Both the position numbers and the translations under genes were made by a program. Source: an uncultured Alphaproteobacteria bacterium (GTDB lineage: Bacteria; Pseudomonadota; Alphaproteobacteria; Micavibrionales; CSBR16-224). Taken from it: a stretch of 64,000 nucleotides of DNA. This document shows, piece after piece, positions 44,212-54,930 of this stretch. How positions within the stretch are numbered: the first letter of the stretch is position 1; every line of letters starts with the position of its first letter. The stretch spans positions 121,002 through 185,001 of the forward strand of contig CATLPD010000004.1 in the NCBI GenBank assembly GCA_950054485.1. Reading direction: 5' to 3'. Below the pieces are notes generated by a model. The model saw only the letters and a list, made by a program, of their open reading frames with translations. It was not told where the DNA came from and did not search any database.

Positions 44212-44778
44212 TTAATCTTTGGCGCGTTCGACATAGGTGCCATCAGCCGTTTTAACGACGATACGTGTGCCGGCCTCAATGTGCGGGGGCAGCATAACTT
44301 TTTGCCCATTATCAAGTATTCCCGGTTTATAGGATGATGATGCAGTTTGCCCTTTAATAACAGGTTCAGCCTCGACAACTTCAAAGATGGCGCTGTCGGG
44401 TAGGTCAACCGCCAATGGGCCGCTTTCATGCATCGCAACAGAACAAATCATACCGTCCTGCAGGTATGCTGCCGGATCGCCGATAAGCTCGCGGTTAATG
44501 ATAATCTGCTCGTATGTTTTCTGGTTCATAAAGTGATGATCATCCCCTTCAGCATACAGGAACTGGAATTCAACGCCTTCAACGTGGGCTTTTTCAACTG
44601 TTTCCTGTGTTCTGAAGCGAACATTTGTTTTGTTGCCGGTGTCAATGTCGCGCATTTCAACCTGAACGACGGATGCACCCTTACCGGGTTGCATGATATC
44701 ACTTTTTAAAACAGTCCAGAGTTTATCGTTATATTCAATGATATTGCCGGAGCGAATATTGATCGCGTTAATTTTCAT
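44212..44778 (-). CDS. efp: Elongation factor P
   Basis: EF-P relieves ribosome stalling at polyproline. The 188 residues have the KOW-like N-terminal domain with LKSDIMQPGKGASVVQVEMR and two OB domains ending GTRIVVKTADGTYVERAKD. The modifiable Lys lies in the loop PGKG near residue 34. The neighbouring 928-residue gene is proline-rich, which would depend on EF-P. Confidence 0.95.
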   Translation of the reverse strand: MKINAINIRSGNIIEYNDKLWTVLKSDIMQPGKGASVVQVEMRDIDTGNKTNVRFRTQETVEKAHVEGVEFQFLYAEGDDHHFMNQKTYEQIIINRELIGDPAAYLQDGMICSVAMHESGPLAVDLPDSAIFEVVEAEPVIKGQTASSSYKPGILDNGQKVMLPPHIEAGTRIVVKTADGTYVERAKD

Positions 44779-44803
44779 GGTATCCCCATCGTTGCATTAT
44801 TGT

Positions 44804-45310
44804 TCAGTCCTTATTTTTTAAGGCCTCGTCGTTGTTTTGTCTAGAGCTAATTGCGTTGCCGAGCGCTTGCAAGGCGTCTTTCAGGCCCTCATTCTCGACG
44901 TTAGAAACGCTTTTGCTGATTTCTTCTTTCTTTTCTTTTGAAACGGGCTTTTTAACCTGTATGTGGCGGCTGGTTTCTGATATCTGCGTATGCGGTCTAT
45001 GCACAAGTTGAATGTCTTCTATGGCGGCAAAACCCATAAATTGATTAAGTTTTTCAATAAGTAGATCTTTTTGCATCAAAAGATCTTGAGCACGGGCGCT
45101 GGAAACGGCAAGCTTTAGAACCGCGCTATTCTGTTTACCGGCAGACCGTTTAAATTTTAATTCGATGGGTAAGCTATATGATGCGGTCTCTTCGCCGACA
45201 ATCGTAAACCAGTTTTCGACAAGCTGACTGTAGAGCATTGATTTTTTGCCAAAAATCGGGTCCGATATATTTTTCACGATGCCGGAGAGACGGCGCGGCT
45301 TGTTATGCAT
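44804..45310 (-). CDS. dciA: DciA-family (DUF721) protein
   Basis: DciA loads the replicative helicase DnaB in bacteria lacking DnaC/DnaI. The 168 residues have the DUF721 N-terminal domain (SQLVENWFTIVGEETASYSLPIELKF, LKLAVSSARAQDLLMQKDLLIEKLNQFMG). A Lys/Ser/Asn-rich tail follows. It is divergent from mutY, a common alphaproteobacterial arrangement, with only 26 bp between starts. Confidence 0.85.
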   Translation of the reverse strand: MHNKPRRLSGIVKNISDPIFGKKSMLYSQLVENWFTIVGEETASYSLPIELKFKRSAGKQNSAVLKLAVSSARAQDLLMQKDLLIEKLNQFMGFAAIEDIQLVHRPHTQISETSRHIQVKKPVSKEKKEEISKSVSNVENEGLKDALQALGNAISSRQNNDEALKNKD

Positions 45311-45336
45311 GGTTAAAATCCGTATATAGTAATGCT

Positions 45337-46383
45337 ATGGAAGATACACGATCTGTTAAATTGCTACAAGATAAACTGCTGGAATGGTACGGCCGTCATC
45401 GCCGCCAGATGCCATGGCGTGCGGAAGAGGGGCAAAGCCCCGATCCATATCATGCCTGGTTGTCTGAGATCATGTTGCAGCAAACAACGGTAACAGCGGT
45501 AAAACCGTATTTTGAAAAATTCGTAAAGCGCTGGCCAAATGTTCGTGATCTTGCACAAGCGGATCAGGATGATGTCATGCATATGTGGGCTGGGCTGGGA
45601 TATTATGCCCGCGCCCGTAATCTGCATAAATGTGCAAAAGTGGTTGTAAATGAATATGATGGGCACTTTCCCGACGACCACGCAAAGCTGCTGGCGTTGC
45701 CGGGGGTTGGCCCATATACGGCAGCTGCCATTTCCTCGATTGCTTTTAACCAAGACTATACTGCGGTTGACGGAAATGTAGAACGTGTGGTGGCGAGATT
45801 TTACGCTGTCAAAAAGCCGCTGTCAGATGTCAAAAAGGATATAAAAGAAAAGGCCGAACATTTGGGGCGGGGGAACCCCAGCCCATGCGATTTTACGCAG
45901 GCATTTATGGAGCTGGGGGCGACAATCTGCACGCCAAAGTCACCAAAATGTGTTCTATGCCCATGGCAGACGGAATGCGAAGGACGTAAAAAGGGCATTG
46001 CTGAAAGCCTACCCGTGAAAAAAGCAAAATCAGCCAAACCGAAACGGGATGGACAAATATACTGGGTTACAAATGACAAAGGGCAGGTTCTGGTCAGAAA
46101 AAGGCCTGCAGAGGGGCTATTGGGCGGTATGATAGAGTTTCCCTCAAAGGGATGGGATGGTCGTGATCAGGATATCGACCACGATGATTTTCAGCGCATA
46201 GGTTTGGTAAAAGAAAAAGTCAGACATGTTTTTACACATTTCGAGTTGTCACTGGAAATTGTTAAGTACAGATTTTCGGGGGATCTGCCCGATAGTGCGT
46301 ATCAATGGTATAAACTGGAAAAGCTGGAAGATCTGGCTTTGCCGTCAGTCATGAAAAAAGTTTGGAAAATGGCTGTTTCTTAA
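45337..46383 (+). CDS. mutY: A/G-specific adenine glycosylase
   Basis: MutY removes adenine opposite 8-oxoguanine. About 348 residues contain the helix-hairpin-helix LPGVGPYTAAAISSIAF and catalytic Asp in VDGNVERV, the [4Fe-4S] cluster motif C-x6-C-x2-C-x5-C (CTPKSPKCVLCPWQTEC) and a C-terminal Nudix-like recognition domain. The start at 45337 fits the family. An upstream start at 45238 would overlap dciA wholly. Confidence 0.95.
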   Translation: MEDTRSVKLLQDKLLEWYGRHRRQMPWRAEEGQSPDPYHAWLSEIMLQQTTVTAVKPYFEKFVKRWPNVRDLAQADQDDVMHMWAGLGYYARARNLHKCAKVVVNEYDGHFPDDHAKLLALPGVGPYTAAAISSIAFNQDYTAVDGNVERVVARFYAVKKPLSDVKKDIKEKAEHLGRGNPSPCDFTQAFMELGATICTPKSPKCVLCPWQTECEGRKKGIAESLPVKKAKSAKPKRDGQIYWVTNDKGQVLVRKRPAEGLLGGMIEFPSKGWDGRDQDIDHDDFQRIGLVKEKVRHVFTHFELSLEIVKYRFSGDLPDSAYQWYKLEKLEDLALPSVMKKVWKMAVS

Positions 46384-46407
46384 TATATTTCGAGGTATAC
46401 TAAAGCA

Positions 46408-48305
<1,898 letters not shown>

Positions 48306-48319
48306 TTACACTCTCTACC

Positions 48320-48345
48320 CTTATATGATGAATCATTTGCGAATC
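48320..48345 (-). promoter_or_regulatory. ccrM promoter region with two GANTC sites
   Basis: On the minus strand TATAAG (48325-48320) is a good -10. GAATC occurs at 48330-48334 and 48341-48345 just upstream of it, overlapping the presumed core promoter. GANTC is the CcrM target, so methylation state may feed back on ccrM transcription, as known in Caulobacter. The sites are visible; regulation is inferred. Confidence 0.55.
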
Positions 48346-48383
48346 GCTGTCAAGCAGTATCGACTATAAAAAACTCAATAGAG

Positions 48384-49010
48384 TCAGTAACTTGTTGAAA
48401 GAACCTCATAAACGGGCTTAAAAGTTTTCCTGTGGTGTGGAGTTGCGCCCTGGATTTTTAGGGCTTCGAGGTGTTGTTTTGTTCCATAGCCGGCATTTCG
48501 ATCCCAGCCGTAAGAGGGATAAGTCTTGGCAAGTTCTTGCATAAGCTTGTCGCGATACGTTTTGGCTACGATGGATGCGGCGGCAATCGAAAAGGACTTT
48601 TGATCGCCTTTAACAACTGTTTGGGTGGAGCATGATATTTGGGGGGCTTTGTTTCCGTCAATCAAAGCCATTACCGGGGCATCGGATATGGCGCATAGTT
48701 GTTCGTAGGCGCGGCGCATGGCAATAAATGTTGCTTGATATATGTTATGCTCGTCTATTTCAGCGACATTTGCGGCGCCAATACCGATCAGGGCAATATC
48801 CTGTAATTCACTGTTTATAAGCTCACGTTTTTTAGCGCTTAGCTTTTTACTATCATTGATAAGCTTTAAGCATTCGGAGGTTCGGGCCTGTGGTTTCAGG
48901 ATTACAGCTGCTGCGACAACCGGCCCTGCAAGCGGGCCACGTCCCACTTCATCAATGCCGCAAACCTGCCCCAGATGGCAGTCTTCCAATGTAAAATTAG
49001 GAAATGTCAT
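48384..49010 (-). CDS. rnhB: Ribonuclease HII
   Basis: RNase HII removes ribonucleotides from DNA. The 208 residues start near GQVCGIDEVGRGPLAGPVVAAAVIL, which includes the DEVGRG active site, with Asp in ALIDGNKAP and an end typical of the family (HHRKTFKPVYEVL). It overlaps the methyltransferase gene by 4 bp. ccrM lies 96 bp downstream. Confidence 0.96.
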   Translation of the reverse strand: MTFPNFTLEDCHLGQVCGIDEVGRGPLAGPVVAAAVILKPQARTSECLKLINDSKKLSAKKRELINSELQDIALIGIGAANVAEIDEHNIYQATFIAMRRAYEQLCAISDAPVMALIDGNKAPQISCSTQTVVKGDQKSFSIAAASIVAKTYRDKLMQELAKTYPSYGWDRNAGYGTKQHLEALKIQGATPHHRKTFKPVYEVLSTSY

Positions 49011-49762
49011 GATTGTTTACGTGCGATTACGTGCTGATAGGGCAGGAAGCGTCTGTATCTTTTTACCACTTTAAAGCCGTTTCGTTTTAAAAGTGTGTCG
49101 AGCCCTTCGCGTGAAATATAGTGCGTGCGCTCGGGATAGCGGACTTCTTTCCACTTTAGAAAATTACTGGGTGCCATAAAATGGTTGCCATCACACAGGC
49201 TGAAATACACAGCTGCTTTATCATTCAGGATTTTAAGAAGGTTTTGAAGGTATTCATCAGGACTGTTTGTATATTCAAGGCCGTGATAGCAGATGGCGCT
49301 ATCAAATTTTTCGCCGCTGTCTGTGAAGTCTTTCAAGCTCGTGTTAATGAAATAGCCTTTGTTAAATCGCTTTTCAGCAATTTCGATTGCAAAGGGGTTA
49401 CTGTCTATGCCTGTGATATCAGAAAAGTACCGCATACGGGCCAGTTCAGTGCGGTATCCGTTATGGCATTTTACATCAATGCATTTTGGGCCTTGCGCGG
49501 CTGCTTTGAGATCCTGAAGGTGTTTTTTAAAGTGTTTTTTTTCCAGATTATGTGGGAAAGGTGCAAGTTGGGCCGTACGGCTTGAATCTAAATATTCGCT
49601 AATGAATTCATCATCCGGGATAGGGGTGGTTGTAACAGAACCGCAATGTTGGCAGGCCAGAAACTCAAGGTCTTCGAAAACCGAAAGTTGAAAGGCATCA
49701 CTCGTTTTTTGACAAATGAGGCAAGTGAACTCAGGTAGATCCTTTTTAATTTCCTCAAGCAT
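49007..49762 (-). CDS. Class I SAM methyltransferase with N-terminal zinc ribbon
   Basis: A 251-residue protein. Residues about 13-40 hold a zinc-ribbon-like CLICQ...CQHCGS, followed by a Rossmann methyltransferase (KCIDVKCHNGYRTELARM, where the usual G-x-G-x-G is less strict) and an HYISREGLDTLLKRNGFKVV end typical of SAM methyltransferases of this type. The substrate is unknown. It is translationally coupled to rnhB and overlaps the next upstream gene by 8 bp. Confidence 0.75.
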   Translation of the reverse strand: MLEEIKKDLPEFTCLICQKTSDAFQLSVFEDLEFLACQHCGSVTTTPIPDDEFISEYLDSSRTAQLAPFPHNLEKKHFKKHLQDLKAAAQGPKCIDVKCHNGYRTELARMRYFSDITGIDSNPFAIEIAEKRFNKGYFINTSLKDFTDSGEKFDSAICYHGLEYTNSPDEYLQNLLKILNDKAAVYFSLCDGNHFMAPSNFLKWKEVRYPERTHYISREGLDTLLKRNGFKVVKRYRRFLPYQHVIARKQS

Positions 49763-50192
49763 TATCGCTAAGCCTCCCGACGATTAATAAGCTGTCTGTT
49801 AGACTATAGCCGTACCCATAGCCGAAACCGCTGGCGCCAGTGCCTTTTTTCAAGTTGCCCTGACTATATTGATGTGCGTGGACACCGCGCAAAATAGGAG
49901 TGATGGAAATAACTTCATAGCCTTCAGCGGCAAGCTTATTGCAGGCCTTTTCAAGATTAAGACCGACTTCGACGCTGTTCGGATCCGTGTCTGAGGCTAT
50001 ACCCGTTGGCATTTGTTCTTCCACGTATTCATATACGGGCTCTTCCTTTAAAACGCGTTCGGGGTTCAATATGCCTTTGGTTTTTTGCACGGTTTTTGTG
50101 CCCGTCTGGCGGCGAATTGTACGGGTTTCGTAGGCTTCATCCATTAAAACGGGAATCAGAATATGTTTGTATGTAGGTTTTTCACTGCTCAT
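49755..50192 (-). CDS. Hypothetical protein, 145 aa
   Basis: I do not recognise it. It begins MSSEKPTYKHILIPVLMDEAYETRTIRRQTG, is probably soluble, and has a Gly/Tyr-rich stretch (GASGFGYGYGYSL) near residue 120. It sits at the head of a leftward set with the methyltransferase, rnhB and ccrM. Confidence 0.6.
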   Translation of the reverse strand: MSSEKPTYKHILIPVLMDEAYETRTIRRQTGTKTVQKTKGILNPERVLKEEPVYEYVEEQMPTGIASDTDPNSVEVGLNLEKACNKLAAEGYEVISITPILRGVHAHQYSQGNLKKGTGASGFGYGYGYSLTDSLLIVGRLSDNA

Positions 50193-50237
50193 CCTGACTA
50201 TATCTTAGCCCAGTCAGCGGTATTAGAAAAGTTTGTT

Positions 50238-51290
50238 TTAGCTGTTTAAAGGGTCAAAAGGTCCGTTTTCTTCTTCGATCACTTCAATTTTTTTAAGCTT
50301 TCGATTCTTTTGGATATATTTATTCAATTCACGCAGGATTTCTGTGACGCCATCACCGCTGACGGCAGATAGCAACATAACCGGCTTGCTTATGGCATCT
50401 TCCAGTGTTTTGCGCTGGTCTTCCGCCAATTCATCTCCCAAAGCATCTGCCTTATTGAGGCCTATAATTTCAGGTTTGTCGGCCAGACCACCACCATAGA
50501 GCTTAAGTTCGTTGCGAATGGTTTTGTAATTTTTAACAATATCATCAGCGGTACTATCGATTAGATGTAATAAAACCGATGTGCGTTCAACGTGCCCTAG
50601 AAAACGATCGCCAATACCGTGACCTTCGTGCGCGCCTTCGATTAATCCGGGAATGTCCGCCATAACGAATTCTGTATTATCGACATAAACGACGCCAAGA
50701 TTCGGGTGGATCGTTGTAAAAGGATAATCGGCAATTTTCGGCTTGGCCCTGCTGCAGGCGGCCAAAAACGTTGATTTACCCGCATTTGGTAATCCCAAAA
50801 GGCCGGAATCAGCAATCAGTTTCAATCGCAGCCAGACAGCCATTTCTTCGCCCGGCCAGCCGGGGGTTGATTTGCGCGGGGCCTGATTGGTTGAAGATTT
50901 ATAATGCGAATTTCCGTGCCCGCCGTCGCCGCCGCGCATGAACAGAATGCGTTCGCCTGGCTCAGTCAGGTCAGCCAAAAGCGATTCTTTATCCTCTGAC
51001 AGAATTTCGGTACCGACTGGCACGCGGATGATTAAATCTTTGCCATCCCGACCTGTTTTGTTGCGTCCTTGGCCGTGGTGACCTTTTTCAGCCTTGAAAT
51101 GCTGGGTATAGCGAAAATCAATCAGGGTATTCATATTATCGACAACATCAAAATAAATATGACCGCCGCGGCCGCCATTTCCACCGTCTGGCCCGCCATA
51201 TTCAATATATTTTTCACGGCGGAAACTGACACAGCCTGCGCCGCCGTGGCCACTTTGCAAATATATTTTAGCTTGGTCTAGGAACTTCAT
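50238..51290 (-). CDS. obgE: GTPase ObgE/CgtA
   Basis: Obg is an essential ribosome-associated GTPase. About 350 residues: an Obg fold with glycine-rich [28 protein letters not shown], then the G domain with P-loop [10 protein letters not shown] near 170, DIPG, and NKAD. The ATG at 51290 ([11 protein letters not shown]) is the usual start. A TTG at 51311 adds seven residues without support. It follows rplU and rpmA. Confidence 0.95.
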   Translation of the reverse strand: MKFLDQAKIYLQSGHGGAGCVSFRREKYIEYGGPDGGNGGRGGHIYFDVVDNMNTLIDFRYTQHFKAEKGHHGQGRNKTGRDGKDLIIRVPVGTEILSEDKESLLADLTEPGERILFMRGGDGGHGNSHYKSSTNQAPRKSTPGWPGEEMAVWLRLKLIADSGLLGLPNAGKSTFLAACSRAKPKIADYPFTTIHPNLGVVYVDNTEFVMADIPGLIEGAHEGHGIGDRFLGHVERTSVLLHLIDSTADDIVKNYKTIRNELKLYGGGLADKPEIIGLNKADALGDELAEDQRKTLEDAISKPVMLLSAVSGDGVTEILRELNKYIQKNRKLKKIEVIEEENGPFDPLNS

Positions 51291-51310
51291 TTTATTCTCT
51301 GTTGTCTTCA

Positions 51311-51337
51311 ATAAAAAAGGGGCGTTCTGCCCCTTTA
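51311..51337 (-). terminator. Intrinsic terminator between rpmA and obgE
   Basis: On the minus strand AAAGGGGC and GCCCCTTT (51336-51329 and 51323-51316) form an 8-bp stem followed by TTTTTT. It lies 20 bp before the obgE start, so rplU-rpmA transcripts may be attenuated before obgE. Confidence 0.8.
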
Positions 51338-51359
51338 GAATGATTATATCAAGGTCGAT

Positions 51360-51614
51360 TTATTCAGCAGCAATAGAAACGTAACTGCGATTGTTCTGAC
51401 CTTTGTTGAATTTAACTTTGCCGTCGGTCAGTGCAAACAGTGTGTGGTCTTTACCCATACCGACGTTTGTACCGGCGTGAACCTTTGTTCCGCGCTGACG
51501 TACCAGAATGTTTCCAGCCAATACAGCTTCGCCGCCGTATTTTTTAACGCCTAATCTGCGGCCAGCCGAGTCGCGACCGTTTCTTGAACTACCACCAGCT
51601 TTTTTATGAGCCAT
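51360..51614 (-). CDS. rpmA: 50S ribosomal protein L27
   Basis: The 84 residues begin [28 protein letters not shown] after the Met, the near-invariant L27 N-terminus that reaches the peptidyl-transferase centre. Full length. It is 32 bp after rplU, in the rplU-rpmA-obgE order. Confidence 0.98.
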   Translation of the reverse strand: MAHKKAGGSSRNGRDSAGRRLGVKKYGGEAVLAGNILVRQRGTKVHAGTNVGMGKDHTLFALTDGKVKFNKGQNNRSYVSIAAE

Positions 51615-51646
51615 TGTCTTGTCCTTCTTTTATCTAATTAACCTTA

Positions 51647-51958
51647 TTACGCCTTGATATCTGTCACGCGCAAAATTGTAACATCCTGACGGTGTCCTTT
51701 TTTGCGGCGATAGTTTTGACGACGTTTCTTTTTGAATACGATGATTTTCGGTGCGCGTGCCTGTGCAACAACTTCAGCTGTTACTGCGGCGCCCTTAACA
51801 AGTGGTGTTCCCACTGTAGGCTTGCCAGCTTCGCCAACCATCAATACTTCTTCCAATTTAACCTTGTCACCGTCTTTGGCGTCAAGTTTTTCAACGCGGA
51901 TTACATCGCCTTTAGCAACGCGATATTGTTTTCCACCTGTCTTAATTACTGCAAACAT
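51647..51958 (-). CDS. rplU: 50S ribosomal protein L21
   Basis: A 103-residue L21, with [24 protein letters not shown] at the start and [17 protein letters not shown] near the end, the family signature. It is first in the rplU-rpmA-obgE operon. Confidence 0.98.
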   Translation of the reverse strand: MFAVIKTGGKQYRVAKGDVIRVEKLDAKDGDKVKLEEVLMVGEAGKPTVGTPLVKGAAVTAEVVAQARAPKIIVFKKKRRQNYRRKKGHRQDVTILRVTDIKA

Positions 51959-52063
51959 TTTTTTATTCCAGAGTTTGTCTATTAACCATCAAGGTGTGAA
52001 ATATACGATCTATTACCCATATGTCAAGGCATATTTGCCGATTTTATGATGTTTTTTAGTTTC

Positions 52064-52522
52064 TTATCGACATTCTAGTTTGATTACTTTCGTAATCCCA
52101 CCTCCATCATACGTTACAGTGCATTTTGCATCTGAATTAGACGCTGTTTTAAATTCTTGGATAAAATTAGAATATCCATTTTCTGGTGAATAATATCCTA
52201 ATAATTGCGGTTGGTTGAGGGGCGCGTTTTCCGAGCCTGAAGATATATAAGCGGAAGTGAATGCGACCCCTACAGAGGCAGTGATAAGAACTTCGCTGTT
52301 ATTAAATGCGCTTTTATATTCTGTGATAGTCGTCGAAGTGTCACGTGAATTTTCAGCGCCAAGAGGTGCGGGCAATCGATATCTTGCTAAAATTTGATTA
52401 TCTCCGGGTCTTGTGTCTTCTTCAACTTTAAGATTTGTTTCAACAGTTGTTGTATCAGAGGCGGGTTGAATTCCGCAGGCAGCGAGCAAACCGAGTATAG
52501 GCGTTATCAACATTTTTTTCAT
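52064..52522 (-). CDS. Putative lipoprotein, 152 aa
   Basis: The lead MKKMLITPILGLLAACG has a lipobox (LLAAC, Cys at 16), predicting an outer- or inner-membrane lipoprotein. The rest is Thr/Ser/Asn-rich, with a late Cys pair (KCTVTYDG...LECR) that may form a disulfide. I do not recognise a family. It lies 70 bp downstream of the terminator of the putative small RNA. Confidence 0.65.
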   Translation of the reverse strand: MKKMLITPILGLLAACGIQPASDTTTVETNLKVEEDTRPGDNQILARYRLPAPLGAENSRDTSTTITEYKSAFNNSEVLITASVGVAFTSAYISSGSENAPLNQPQLLGYYSPENGYSNFIQEFKTASNSDAKCTVTYDGGGITKVIKLECR

Positions 52523-52593
52523 GGTTGTTTTCCTTATATTTTAATCTTCAAAAACTTAACACGCCTTAGACGTTATGTCAAGCAAGGTCAAGT

Positions 52594-52630
52594 AAAAAAA
52601 TGCCCGTATGAGCGGGGGACTCATACGGGC
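52594..52630 (-). terminator. Terminator of the small RNA
   Basis: A perfect 11-bp stem (52602-52612 with 52620-52630), followed on the minus strand by A and seven T. It faces leftward. Confidence 0.9.
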
Positions 52631-52743
52631 GGTATTCGGGTAACCAAGTTGGGGTTTCAGGGGAGTTGAGCTGTAGCCTTGATCACCCGTTATAGTCGAT
52701 TTGGGGAAATCGACTAAATATTCTCTTTTTCTATTACCAAAAG
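52594..52743 (-). ncRNA. Candidate small RNA with C-rich loops
   Basis: On the minus strand a promoter, three stem-loops and a terminator are in order. Stem 1 is perfect: TAGTCGATTT/AAATCGACTA (52716-52693) with a CCCC loop. Stem 2 pairs CGGGT with ACCCG and TCAAG-like with CTTG (about 52689-52637), with a C-rich loop containing CTCCCCT and ACCCC. Stem 3 is the terminator with a TCCCCCG loop. C-rich unpaired loops of this kind can bind Shine-Dalgarno sequences. No ORF of value lies here. It could alternatively be a long 3' end of bcp. Confidence 0.65.
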
Positions 52744-52749
52744 GACTGA

Positions 52750-52779
52750 TATATAGACTCAATCCAAAAAGAAATTCAA
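52750..52779 (-). promoter_or_regulatory. Sigma-70-like promoter of the small RNA
   Basis: On the minus strand TTGAAT (52779-52774), an 18-bp spacer and TATATA (52755-52750). The start would be near 52743. Confidence 0.5.
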
Positions 52780-52937
52780 GTTAAAAATTTCTTAATTGAC
52801 TCTTTTTTACCATAACTGAAAAATAATGCAAGCTCTTTTTCATAAAAAACAAATTTATATTTAAAAAGCCTGTATTTAAAGGGGTATGACCGCCCGCAAT
52901 AGCTTTAAAAGATCAGTTTTTATACGAATCAAAAAAT

Positions 52938-53417
52938 CTAGGCCGCATTCTTTGATAATGAAGACAGCTTTTCACGAATCTCTTCGCTGTGGTTTTTAAC
53001 CTTAACCTTGCGCCAAATCTCTGCAATTGTGCCATTCGGTGCAATCAGAAATGTGGCGCGTTCGATTCCCATGTATTTACGGCCATACATAGATTTCTCA
53101 ACCCATGTGCCATAGGCTTCGCAAATGCTGCCATCTTCATCGCTGACCAATGGAAAGGTCAGATCATATTTTTTGATGAACTTGTCATGTTTTTCAGGGG
53201 GATCTTTTGAAACGCCAACGATTTTGGCATTCAGTTTTTCAAAGTCTTTCAGGTCATCACGAAACGCGCAGGCTTCTTTCGTACAGCCCGGGGTGTCATC
53301 TTTCGGGTAAAAATAAAGCACGACATATTCACCTTTTAAGTCTGAAAGATTTAAAGTCCCCCCGCCATCTGTCGGGGCTTTAAAATCGGGTGCTTTATCG
53401 CCAATTGTTAAGGTCAT
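52938..53417 (-). CDS. bcp: Thioredoxin-dependent peroxiredoxin (BCP)
   Basis: The 159 residues have the peroxidatic Cys in TPGCTKEAC near residue 45-50, with the second Cys four residues later, as in atypical 2-Cys BCP. FRDDLKDF and GVSKDPPEKHDKF follow. It reduces hydroperoxides with thioredoxin. The start overlaps the stop of the symporter gene upstream by 4 bp. Confidence 0.95.
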   Translation of the reverse strand: MTLTIGDKAPDFKAPTDGGGTLNLSDLKGEYVVLYFYPKDDTPGCTKEACAFRDDLKDFEKLNAKIVGVSKDPPEKHDKFIKKYDLTFPLVSDEDGSICEAYGTWVEKSMYGRKYMGIERATFLIAPNGTIAEIWRKVKVKNHSEEIREKLSSLSKNAA

Positions 53418-54811
53418 GTATTCTCTCCTTTTAGTTCCTTATAAATACATATGAACAAATAGGTTGTAAAACCAGCCAAAATACCGGGGGCGGCTTCAAA
53501 AAGCTCTGCCGATAGCCCGGAAAAACGCCAGATCATCGCAGTCGACAATCCAACTATTATCATGGCCAACGACTGCATTTCGGAGGGGTGTTTCCCCAAA
53601 AACCGTACAATCGCAAGCGGCGCAAAGGCCGCTGCCAAACCGCCCCAAGCGGCAACGACAAGCGTGAAAACGCTTTTCGGGCCATAGATCGCGGTTAAAG
53701 TTACAAGTGTTATTATTATAAGTGTGCTGAGTTTGGCTTTGTCGTATTTCCCTTTCCATTTGGGAATAATATTTTGTGACAAGGCCGCGGAACAACTGAG
53801 AACTTGAGAATCCGCTGTTGACATCGTCGAGGCGAATAACCCGGCCAGCATCAGTCCGACAATGAAATCAGGCAAATATTCCATTGCCAAAAGGGGCAGG
53901 GTCAATTCCGGATCACCCGTATGATCAAGCAACAGGCGCGCCGCCATCGCCGTTAATGTCGTTAGGATGACGAAAACCATGTTCGAGCCTAAAAACACAT
54001 AATGGGCTTTCTTCGCATCAGACGGGCTGCTGACAGACATAAAGCGAATCATAATGTGTGGCTGACCGCTAATACCGATTCCCCCGAAAAACCATCCCAG
54101 CCACAAAAGAAATATGGGCATATATGCATTTGGTATAAAACTGGTAAAACCGGGTTCGATAGACTGAAGGCTTGACCAAAAGCCTAAAGGTCCGCCAGAA
54201 GCATAGACTGAGCCGACCAACAAAGCCCCCATAGATAGAACCATCGCTGCCATTTGCGCTGTATCTGTCCATATTGAAGCCCGTATGCCACCACTGTAAC
54301 TATATAATAGGAGTATTACGGCACCGATCAGTGCGCCCGCAGCTTCGTGCCAGCGGAACAACACTGTCAGGGCCTTGCTGCCCGCTGTTAATTGGGCCGC
54401 GGCATAAATTCCAAGGAAAATGATCGTAATCAGGCCTGCGATGGGAACAAGCTTGCTGAAGCTTTTGTTTTTTCGAAAGTCATCCAACAAATCGGTATAG
54501 CTTTCAAAACGATGCGTGTCAGATAAATGCTTAGTCTTAGATGCCATTTTAGGAAGAAAAAAGAAATAGGCTGTATACATGCCTAAAAAAAGCCATATTC
54601 CCGATAGTCCGTTCAGATATATCATTCCGACATATCCGATAAAAGTAAAACCACTTTTTTCAGATGCGCAGGCGGATAAGCCTGCAAGCCACGGGTTTAC
54701 ATTCCGTCCTGCCAATAAGTAATCTTCAGTCGTATTAACATGCCGGCTGGTCGCCCAGAGACCGATGCCAAGAAACAGGGTCAGAAATACTGTAAAGCTT
54801 GCAATGATCAT
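53414..54811 (-). CDS. Sodium:solute symporter family protein
   Basis: A 465-residue SSS-family transporter with about 12-13 helices. It has the family segments LLAGRNVNPWLAGLSACASEKSGFTFIG and GGIGISGQPHIMIRFMSV, which resemble PutP-type sodium/proline symporters. The substrate is probably proline or a similar solute, but not certain. It is coupled to bcp. Confidence 0.85.
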   Translation of the reverse strand: MIIASFTVFLTLFLGIGLWATSRHVNTTEDYLLAGRNVNPWLAGLSACASEKSGFTFIGYVGMIYLNGLSGIWLFLGMYTAYFFFLPKMASKTKHLSDTHRFESYTDLLDDFRKNKSFSKLVPIAGLITIIFLGIYAAAQLTAGSKALTVLFRWHEAAGALIGAVILLLYSYSGGIRASIWTDTAQMAAMVLSMGALLVGSVYASGGPLGFWSSLQSIEPGFTSFIPNAYMPIFLLWLGWFFGGIGISGQPHIMIRFMSVSSPSDAKKAHYVFLGSNMVFVILTTLTAMAARLLLDHTGDPELTLPLLAMEYLPDFIVGLMLAGLFASTMSTADSQVLSCSAALSQNIIPKWKGKYDKAKLSTLIIITLVTLTAIYGPKSVFTLVVAAWGGLAAAFAPLAIVRFLGKHPSEMQSLAMIIVGLSTAMIWRFSGLSAELFEAAPGILAGFTTYLFICIYKELKGENT

Positions 54812-54871
54812 GATGAGAAGATGCTATTCCACATGTTAAGAAAAAGCAAAAGGATTTTAGCCTTTAAACAG

Positions 54872-54900
54872 TTTACATAGCGGAGCCGAATCTATATAGT
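54872..54900 (+). promoter_or_regulatory. Sigma-70-like promoter with internal GANTC
   Basis: TTTACA (54872-54877), a 17-bp spacer and TATAGT (54895-54900) precede the epimerase gene. GAATC (54888-54892), a CcrM target, lies in the spacer. Confidence 0.5.
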
Positions 54901-54930
54901 TTTAAAAAAATCAGGAAAGGCATAATTAAT

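Noticed and set aside
45238..45336. Extended start for mutY
   Set aside because: It would overlap dciA, and the added residues do not match MutY.
52556..52762. 68-residue leftward frame at the small RNA
   Set aside because: It spans a terminator hairpin and two further stem-loops and has no ribosome site or family match.
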